From Moraxella osloensis (GTDB lineage: Bacteria > Pseudomonadota > Gammaproteobacteria > Pseudomonadales > Moraxellaceae), in assembly GCF_009867135.1 (NCBI RefSeq), contig NZ_CP047226.1:1674001-1738000 (forward strand): a stretch of 64,000 nt of DNA, given 5' to 3'. Made by a program: the position numbers and the translations under genes. This document shows, one piece after another, positions 58,465 through 64,000 of this stretch. Under the pieces are notes generated by a model. It had not been told where the DNA came from, did no database searches, and saw only the letters and a program-made list of their open reading frames with translations. Numbering within the stretch: the stretch's first letter is position 1; each line of letters starts with the position of its first letter.

Positions 58465-59043
58465 ATGAGACCTAGGATGAAAGCCTATAACCGCTGTGCA
58501 TGGTGCGGTACAGACCCACTTTATCAAGCTTACCACGACAATGAATGGGGAAAGCCCAGTTATGACGACCGTCATCTATTTGCCATGCTGTGTTTAGAAG
58601 GCATGCAAGCGGGACTCAGCTGGATTACCATACTCAAAAAACGCGAGCGTTATTACCAAGTATTTGCTGATTTTGACCCTGCAATTATCGCGCAGTTTGA
58701 TGATGCCATGGTCGATAGCCTCATGACCGATGCGGGCATTATTCGCCACCGCGGTAAAATTAAAGCCATCATCAACAATGCTAAATGCTATCTAAAAATC
58801 ACCCAAACGCAATCTTTTAGCGATTATCTTTGGAACTTGTCGCCCAGCGGCTTGGCAAAACTACCACAGGATAACCACCCAAAAACCTTTGCTGATATCC
58901 CCACCAACACTGAATACTCAGATAAGATGTCAAAAGTGCTTAAAAAAGACGGGTTTAAATTTGTGGGCTCGACGATTTGCTATGCGTTTATGCAAGCAGT
59001 CGGTATGGTGAATGACCATGTAGCGGCATGTAATTTTCGATAA
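58465..59043 (+). CDS. tag: DNA-3-methyladenine glycosylase I
   Basis: Tag removes 3-methyladenine from alkylated DNA. The product of about 190 residues has the family N-terminus RCAWCGTDPLYQAYHDNEWG, the LFAMLCLEGMQAGLSWITIL block, and the C-terminal GMVNDHVAAC. The N-terminal Cys and His and the C-terminal His and Cys make the structural zinc site. The start is unclear: ATG 58465 has no ribosome binding site, and ATG 58477 has AGG too close to it. It is a single gene after the MFS remnant. Confidence 0.93.
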   Translation: MRPRMKAYNRCAWCGTDPLYQAYHDNEWGKPSYDDRHLFAMLCLEGMQAGLSWITILKKRERYYQVFADFDPAIIAQFDDAMVDSLMTDAGIIRHRGKIKAIINNAKCYLKITQTQSFSDYLWNLSPSGLAKLPQDNHPKTFADIPTNTEYSDKMSKVLKKDGFKFVGSTICYAFMQAVGMVNDHVAACNFR

Positions 59044-59073
59044 GCGGGGTCAATATTCAACAGCGGATAACAT

Positions 59074-59107
59074 ATTTCTCGATGCTACAGATTTCTCGAT
59101 GCTACAG
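59074..59107. repeat. 17-bp perfect tandem duplication over a stop codon
   Basis: ATTTCTCGATGCTACAG occurs at 59074-59090 and 59091-59107. On the minus strand the copy at 59091-59107 contains the TAG stop of the BLUF gene (complement of 59102-59104). Confidence 0.93.
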
Positions 59108-59681
59108 ACCCCAAAATAGGCTAAAACTAATCAAAATCAATACCAGTAAAATGCTTTGAACCAATAAAAAATGCTGATGCACTTTGAGCAATCCGCGCAG
59201 ATTGATGCCATAATGACTGACATTTTTGAGAGAATAGCTTTGAAAATTCACCAAGCTACGGCGATGATATTGTGACTGCATGACCTCAACAAACTTGTCA
59301 GCCGCTGCCGCTTTTGACCCAGCTGACAATACAGGTAAAAACGTATTGATAACCTCTTCATGCGTTTCTGGGTTATTGATATTGACCATCAACATTTGCC
59401 AATCTTGAAACAGCCGTTGTTCAATTACCCCTTTAGACTTGAGCGTGACATCGCGGTTGCGCCCATCATGCTGAATGTTACCAAATAATTGCTCAATCGC
59501 TGATTTTTCGCCTTCAATGTATTGAAAAAAAATAGCCATTACCAAAGCACAAAAAACCTGTAATTTGATGGGCAGAGTTCTCACGCTGTGCCACTGCCAT
59601 AATATCAGAGAGCGTTCTAGGGGTCATGCCAGCTTTTAACGTCATACGGCTCACATAAGTTACATAATGAATTTGCCCCAA
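59102..59681 (-). pseudogene. BLUF blue-light receptor gene, frameshifted at an A8 tract
   Basis: From TTG at 59681 (GAGGTG upstream) the frame reads HYVTYVSR, then TLSDIMAVAQRENSAHQITG and FLCFGNGYFF, before running into a stop just after eight A bases (59525-59532). In the next frame the protein continues QYIEGEKSAIEQLFGNIQHD and then FQDWQMLMV. Together these make a full BLUF domain (FAD-binding light sensor): the Tyr, Asn, Gln (FFQYIEG) and Trp/Met residues of the photocycle are all present. A C-terminal tail of about 80 residues ends in a membrane span (LLVQSILLVLILISFSLF). One base less in the tract would restore about 192 residues. Either a true mutation, phase variation or a sequencing error. 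Confidence 0.85.
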
Positions 59682-59781
59682 GCAGCACCTCAGTCTTTAT
59701 GGTTGTACAATTTTTGTTCAACGCGATTTTAACAATTTCTTACATACTTAGCCATCCATTAAGTTAAGAATATTAGCTTAC

Positions 59782-60759
59782 CTAGTCACAAATAGCGGTT
59801 GAGTGGCTTTTTTTGGACGCTCGTATTGCATTTACGATCATCAGCAACACCCCTACCCAAATTAAAGCAAAACTGGCAATCATGGTGCCATTGACAGCTT
59901 CATGCAGCACAAAAATGGACAATAAAAACATCAGTGCAGGTTCCAGATAACTGAGCATGCCAAAGGTGTTCATCGGCAATACCTGACTGGCTTTGAGATT
60001 GGTCTGCATGGCAAGCGCACTAATCATACCCAGCCCAATCACTAACAGCCCCATTGTCATTGACCCTGTTACTATCGATATACTGCTGTTTTGCCATAAT
60101 AAAAACCCCAGGGCAATCGGGGCAATCACTGACAAATCCACAAACAGTCCCATCAGCGCCGGCACCCCTTGCCAGCGGCGCAGTCCATAATAAATCGGAT
60201 ACGTCAAACACACCCATGCAGTCGCCCACGATACACTCCCCGCGAGCCAAAATTGCAATCCCACCCCTGCCGCTGCAACGATGATCGCCGCCCACTGCAA
60301 TCGATTTAAGGTTTCTTTAAACACCACACAACCAATCAGCACCATCATCAAGGGAAACAAAAAATACCCCATTGCGGTATTGACCGCCTGTCCATTGATA
60401 GGCGCCCACATAAATAGCCACAGCTGACTTGCCAAAATCGGTGTCGGCAACAGCAATAAAACCCATTGTTGTTTGTTTAATCCCATCAAAAATGTTTTGA
60501 GCTGCCCAAAACTTTGCGTCATCGCCAACAACCCCACCAACCCAAACCACATCGCCACCATGCGCCACAAAAAAACTTGCGTACCTGACAACGGCGCAAG
60601 CCAGTGACTATACAGATACAGCACGCCAAATAACACATTAGAAACCAATGCCAACACCACCCCAAAACGCAACTTTTTGGCAGCGGTAGCAGGCTGAGAA
60701 GGTGTTGCCTTGGGCTGGACAACGATAGACGATGGTGATAAAACACTGGAGACTGACAT
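59782..60759 (-). CDS. EamA-family transporter (RarD-like)
   Basis: This 325-residue protein has ten predicted spans in two EamA repeats, after a 30-residue polar N-terminus. The first repeat begins LRFGVVLALVSNVLFGVLYL with SGTQVFLWRMVAMW. The line AVNTAMGYFLFPLMMVLIGC is close to RarD, a chloramphenicol-sensitivity protein, while the second repeat has NTFGMLSYLEPALMFLLSIF. Substrates of this group are unknown; amino-acid or metabolite export is common. The divergent Lrp-type regulator 175 bp away is the likely regulator. Confidence 0.88.
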   Translation of the reverse strand: MSVSSVLSPSSIVVQPKATPSQPATAAKKLRFGVVLALVSNVLFGVLYLYSHWLAPLSGTQVFLWRMVAMWFGLVGLLAMTQSFGQLKTFLMGLNKQQWVLLLLPTPILASQLWLFMWAPINGQAVNTAMGYFLFPLMMVLIGCVVFKETLNRLQWAAIIVAAAGVGLQFWLAGSVSWATAWVCLTYPIYYGLRRWQGVPALMGLFVDLSVIAPIALGFLLWQNSSISIVTGSMTMGLLVIGLGMISALAMQTNLKASQVLPMNTFGMLSYLEPALMFLLSIFVLHEAVNGTMIASFALIWVGVLLMIVNAIRASKKSHSTAICD

Positions 60760-60933
60760 AATTGACCTTGTTATATTTTTGCTTTTGCGGTTAAATTGCC
60801 AAGCAGTATAACAATTATTATTGGTAAATTATTTCAAAATACCCTTATTTATGATAAATTAACATTAATATAAGATAAATTTGCTATATTTTTCTCAGTT
60901 TTTCTTATTGTGTATTTTTAGAAGGACATGGCT

Positions 60934-61401
60934 ATGATTCATGAAATCGATGATATCGATAAACGTATTTTAAACTTATTGCAAGAAGATGCGACGCTAC
61001 CGCTTAAGAACATCGCCGAAAAAGTGCATGCATCGGTAGCGACCTGTCAGCGCCGTATCCAAATGATGACAGAGACCGGGGTGATTACCCGCCAAGTGGT
61101 GATTGTCAACCCCACTGAATTGGGCTTTGATTTAAGCGCGTTTGTGCTGATTGAAATGGAAAAACAAAATACCGCGCTGCAGCATGGCTTTGAGCGCTTG
61201 ATGAACCGATTGCCCAACGTGATGAGTTGTTATGAAATCTCAGGGGATTATGACTTTTTGTTATTGGTACACGCCAAAAATATGGCGGAATATCACCGTT
61301 TTACCCGCGATAATTTAACTTATGAAAACAATGTCCGACGCTTTAAAAGTCAATTTGTGATGAATTTTTCCAAGGTAGGCACGAAAATCCAGTTAGATTA
61401 A
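60934..61401 (+). CDS. Lrp/AsnC-family regulator
   Basis: This 155-residue protein has the N-terminal helix-turn-helix (IDKRILNLLQEDATLPLKNI, then VHASVATCQRRIQMMTETGV) and a C-terminal RAM domain for amino-acid sensing (CYEISGDYDFLLLVHAKNM). The family name is certain. ATG 60934 is preferred over 60928 because AAGGA (60922-60926) is seven bases away. It is transcribed away from the EamA exporter gene, the common layout for an Lrp-like regulator of an amino-acid exporter. Its 3' end faces yjjB, with a 13-bp triplication between. Confidence 0.92.
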   Translation: MIHEIDDIDKRILNLLQEDATLPLKNIAEKVHASVATCQRRIQMMTETGVITRQVVIVNPTELGFDLSAFVLIEMEKQNTALQHGFERLMNRLPNVMSCYEISGDYDFLLLVHAKNMAEYHRFTRDNLTYENNVRRFKSQFVMNFSKVGTKIQLD

Positions 61402-61408
61402 TGCGCCA

Positions 61409-61447
61409 TCAGACAATAGGCTCAAACAATGGGCTCAAACAATAGGC
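61409..61447. repeat. 13-bp triplication over the yjjB stop
   Basis: TCAGACAATAGGC (61409-61421), TCAAACAATGGGC (61422-61434) and TCAAACAATAGGC (61435-61447) lie end to end. The last unit holds the yjjB stop on the minus strand, so the gene tail is copied twice. Confidence 0.88.
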
Positions 61448-61902
61448 TTAGTGCGATACCAAAATGACGTCGGCAACGAAATGCCAAACACCAACGCAGC
61501 GGTCACAAATATCGCATTGAAGCTAAAATCCATCATTTGGGTAAATACTTGTGGATTATAGCCATAGTAGCCCAGCTGTACAAAGCTAATCATGGCTTTG
61601 TACGCGGTAATCCCGGGCATCATACACAGCATGGCAGGCACCAAAATCATCTTTGGGGTAAGTAAATATTTTTTTGCCAAATAAATTGCCACAAAGGATG
61701 AAATACCCGCTGCCACAAACGTCGCTAGTATCAAATTGACTGACAGTTGTTTTAAGAGTTCTCTAAGTCCGTAACCCAGCACAGTCAACAATAAGCATTG
61801 CCAAATGTAGCGGCGCGGCACATTGACAAGCAGTGTCCAGCCAAGCGTCATCAAGCAAGCAAAAGTTGCTGCGCGTATCAAGGCAATCGCATCAATCGCC
61901 AT
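61435..61902 (-). CDS. yjjB: Threonine/serine exporter family, small subunit (YjjB)
   Basis: This 155-residue membrane protein has four or five spans and fits the DUF3815/ThrE_2 domain: LGWTLLVNVPRRYIWQCLLL, SSFVAIYLAKKYLLTPKMIL and the LVPAMLCMMPGITAYKAMI block, where the PG(I/S) turn is typical. It forms a split ThrE-type exporter with YjjP, encoded just upstream. In E. coli YjjPB exports succinate; in other species ThrE exports threonine and serine. The pair lies next to an Lrp-type regulator, which would suit amino-acid export. Confidence 0.88.
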   Translation of the reverse strand: MAIDAIALIRAATFACLMTLGWTLLVNVPRRYIWQCLLLTVLGYGLRELLKQLSVNLILATFVAAGISSFVAIYLAKKYLLTPKMILVPAMLCMMPGITAYKAMISFVQLGYYGYNPQVFTQMMDFSFNAIFVTAALVFGISLPTSFWYRTKPIV

Positions 61903-61950
61903 TTTTCACCCTACCCAATATTGGCAATAGAATTTTATCAAACGCTTTCA

Positions 61951-62838
61951 TCAACCCACGCCCCAATGACTGATATTTAGTAATAGCAATGACAACACGA
62001 TGCCGATACAGCTCGATAGCGTCAAGATAATCACAAACATAAAGCGCCCGATACCGATGTTCATATAACCTTTGAGCATATCCGACAACGAATTTATCAA
62101 AGGAAAACTGGGAACCAACCAAAGCACACTTGATGCCATGGCAATATGGGGGTCGTTACCAATCCCCAATAACAGCGCGGTGCTGGCGAAGATGGAGCCA
62201 AAACACGCCGCTATGAGCGCGGATATAAAGGGGTTAAAGTTGCGGTTACTCAGCCATAGCCGCAGCGAATACCCCATCATACTAGCAATAAAAGTCACCA
62301 AACACACCAGTATATCGCCCCCTGCCAAATACGCAAAGCAGGCACACGCCACACCGACCATCGGTGCGACCATCTTGGCAGGATAAGTGTCCCGATCAAT
62401 CTCATCAAATCGATAGGTCGCGTGCTCTAGGGTACTCGTCACCGGCATACTTTCCAAATCCAGTACAATTCGCTGAATTTGCACAATGATATTGACATTG
62501 ATGGCATGGGTGGTTGACGCGCGCAAGGTGGTAATGCAGCGGTTATTATAAATTGTGGTGATGGTCAAGCCATTATAGGCAATCCCACACTCCACGCTAG
62601 CCAACCCCAACGCTAACCCCAATCGGCGGCACAAATCTGTTACCGTTGCCGATTCCGCCCCATATTGCATGAGTAGCAGTCCACAGCGCACACACAGACG
62701 GGTGATTTGCTGCTGGTGTTCATACGCCATATACGGCAACCGCCGTCTAGGCTTCGGCTCTGTCGGGGGCAAAAGCTTGGCAGGCTCAGGTGTTAGCGGA
62801 TCAAGCGCTTCTAGGGCATCAGCAAAGGTATCGGTCAT
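61951..62838 (-). CDS. yjjP: Threonine/serine exporter family, large subunit (YjjP)
   Basis: This 295-residue protein fits DUF1212/ThrE. A 35-residue polar, Pro-rich N-terminus is followed by CVRCGLLLMQYGAESATVTD, the conserved Gly-Ala-Glu block of ThrE proteins. Then come the VECGIAYNGLTITT region and five C-terminal spans starting at about residue 145, with LVPSFPLINSLSDMLKGYMN. It is the partner of YjjB; the genes are 48 bp apart on one strand. Substrate as for YjjB. Confidence 0.88.
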   Translation of the reverse strand: MTDTFADALEALDPLTPEPAKLLPPTEPKPRRRLPYMAYEHQQQITRLCVRCGLLLMQYGAESATVTDLCRRLGLALGLASVECGIAYNGLTITTIYNNRCITTLRASTTHAINVNIIVQIQRIVLDLESMPVTSTLEHATYRFDEIDRDTYPAKMVAPMVGVACACFAYLAGGDILVCLVTFIASMMGYSLRLWLSNRNFNPFISALIAACFGSIFASTALLLGIGNDPHIAMASSVLWLVPSFPLINSLSDMLKGYMNIGIGRFMFVIILTLSSCIGIVLSLLLLNISHWGVG

Positions 62839-62869
62839 AGCATCATTTTAACAACCTTGATAGCTCATT

Positions 62870-62891
62870 CTAGCATTAAACTAGCATAAAA
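62870..62891. repeat. 11-bp tandem duplication
   Basis: CTAGCATTAAA (62870-62880) is followed by CTAGCATAAAA (62881-62891), just upstream of the yjjP start. Confidence 0.75.
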
Positions 62892-63050
62892 TCAGGGTGA
62901 ATTAGTATGGCTTTATTGATTAAGGGGTTGATTAAAAAGCTGAATAAAAATGAGCAAAAAGTTGAAAAGTACCCGTTGTTTAAAAAGCTTCTATCTACTT
63001 AAAAAGCTGCGATTGGTTTATTTTGGTTTAAATAGCAGGGCGATATTCAA

Positions 63051-63070
63051 TACCTTCCATTACCTTCCAT
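63051..63070. repeat. 10-bp perfect tandem duplication
   Basis: TACCTTCCAT occurs at 63051-63060 and 63061-63070 between yjjP and ygiQ. Confidence 0.8.
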
Positions 63071-63261
63071 TTTAATCACCATCTAGCCATTTGACAGTCA
63101 TTTTTTCCGTTAATTCTTACAAAAACATTCAATCGCTTCACCCTTTAATTAAACCCGACTAATTTAATCAGGTTTTTTTGTTATTTCGCCCTATAAACCC
63201 CCATCGCAAAATTGATTCATGATAAAATGAGCCATATTCATTCTATTTAATATCCAAGCCT

Positions 63262-64000
63262 ATGTCCGCCGAAACTATTGCCAACAAAGCCTTTAAACAA
63301 GGTACCAAAGCCTTATTTGACTATGACAAACACTGGGCAAGCTGCTTTGAGCCTGCGCCATTTTTGCCGATGAGCCGCGCCGAAATGGATGCCCTTGGTT
63401 GGGATGCCTGTGATGTCATTATCGTCTCAGGCGATGCCTACGTCGATCACCCAAGCTTTGGTATGGCAATCATCGGCAGACTGTTAGAGTCGCAAGGCTT
63501 TCGCGTCGGTATCATCGCCCAGCCAGACTGGACGAGCAAAGATGCTTTTATGACACTTGGCAAACCGACCATCGCCTGGGGTGTCACCGCAGGCAATATG
63601 GACAGCATGATTAACCGCTACACCGCCGATAGACGCATTCGCAGTGACGATGCCTATTCGCCAGACAATGCCCCCGACAAACGCCCCGACCGTGCGGCTG
63701 TGGTATATAGCCAGCGCTGCCGTGAAGCCTATCCCGATGTGCCCATTATTTTGGGCGGGATTGAAGGCTCGCTGCGCCGTATCGCCCATTATGATTATTG
63801 GTCAGATAAAGTGCGCCGTAGCATTTTGATGGATAGCCGCGCTGATATTTTGCTGTATGGCAATGCCGAGCGCGCCATTGTCGATGTTGTACATGCACTT
63901 GCCAAAGGTTACCGTTTTGAAGACCTTGCCAAAGTGCGTGGCACCGCGTATCTATCGACACAAACCAAAAAACACTGGCAACGCGATATGATAGAAATCG
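63262..64000 (+). CDS. ygiQ: YgiQ-family radical SAM protein, N-terminal part
   Basis: The gene runs off the right edge; 246 residues are visible. The family N-terminus is clear: [57 protein letters not shown]-like (here [20 protein letters not shown]), and [20 protein letters not shown]. This part is the B12-like domain; the radical SAM CxxxCxxC motif should lie beyond the window. The function of YgiQ is not known. It starts at ATG 63262 ([12 protein letters not shown]). Confidence 0.9.
   Translation, partial: MSAETIANKAFKQGTKALFDYDKHWASCFEPAPFLPMSRAEMDALGWDACDVIIVSGDAYVDHPSFGMAIIGRLLESQGFRVGIIAQPDWTSKDAFMTLGKPTIAWGVTAGNMDSMINRYTADRRIRSDDAYSPDNAPDKRPDRAAVVYSQRCREAYPDVPIILGGIEGSLRRIAHYDYWSDKVRRSILMDSRADILLYGNAERAIVDVVHALAKGYRFEDLAKVRGTAYLSTQTKKHWQRDMIEI

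Larger units (their letters stand above)
62839..63261. other. AT-rich intergenic region before ygiQ
   Basis: No gene is seen. The gap holds two short tandem duplications and, at 63151-63180, a weak imperfect hairpin (AAACC/GGTTT) followed by T7. That hairpin looks like a + strand terminator, but no + strand gene precedes it. It probably carries the yjjPB and ygiQ promoters. Confidence 0.45.

Noticed and set aside
59102-59584. A 160-residue stand-alone hypothetical protein on the minus strand.
   Set aside because: Its first 25 residues make no sense as a protein start, and the other frame encodes the missing BLUF N-terminus, so it is the 3' part of a frameshifted gene.
63151-63180. A real terminator upstream of ygiQ.
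   Set aside because: The stem has several mismatches and no + strand gene lies before it; kept only as a remark on the gap.

Overview
The window looks like chromosomal DNA of a Moraxellaceae gammaproteobacterium, most likely Moraxella (M. osloensis-like) or a close relative. This is inferred from gene order and protein character (smc-zipA-ligA, leuS-lptE-holA, a ccoNOQP cbb3 oxidase operon, split YjjP/YjjB exporter, ComEC, MetZ). I could not run a database search. Nearly all of it is ordinary housekeeping chromosome. The accessory elements are two insertion sequences, a McrBC-type restriction pair and a few orphan or broken genes.

Layout. 1-12.8 kb: end of a GntP permease, rnd, recR, ybaB, a sirtuin, metZ, a phospholipase D-like lipoprotein, an MFS permease, dusA, a CPBP protease, an alpha/beta hydrolase and sppA. 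12.8-21 kb: comEC, a YdcF-like protein, the lipoprotein-release ABC genes lolD and lolC, two unrecognised genes and an SCP2-domain protein. 21.5-25 kb: ccoNOQP, including a 57-residue ccoQ overlapped on both sides. 25-35 kb: an Spx/ArsC-like reductase whose promoter region has been split by a complete ISAs1-family element, then leuS, lptE, holA and macAB. 35-44 kb: two tRNA-Lys genes, small lipoproteins, ligA, zipA and smc. 44-54 kb: hemF, gloA, a beta-carbonic anhydrase, a DUF2252 protein, a polyamine ABC operon (potABCD type) and gor. 54-58.4 kb: mcrC and mcrB, an IS982-family element and the C-terminal half of an MFS permease. 58.4-64 kb: tag, a frameshifted BLUF photoreceptor gene, an EamA permease divergent from an Lrp-type regulator, yjjB/yjjP and the start of ygiQ.

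Functionally the genes cover envelope maintenance (LolCD, LptE, MacAB, SppA, phospholipase D), DNA repair and chromosome handling (RecR, LigA, SMC, ZipA, Tag, HolA), aerobic and microaerobic respiration with haem synthesis (cbb3 oxidase, HemF), redox and carbonyl defence (Gor, GloA, Spx-like reductase), polyamine uptake and DNA entry (ComEC against McrBC).

The most interesting observations are these. (1) Many short tandem duplications of about 10-23 bp lie between genes; in nine cases the repeated unit includes the stop codon, so the last codons of the gene are copied one or more times just downstream. (2) A BLUF blue-light receptor gene carries all its photochemical residues but in two frames, joined at an eight-A tract. 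(3) An AT-rich in-frame insertion lies in the LeuRS editing region. (4) ComEC has a C-terminal domain without the usual metal-binding motif. (5) McrB lacks an N-terminal domain but has an extra domain inside its ATPase module. (6) An IS982 element without target duplication sits at a junction that cut an MFS gene in half.
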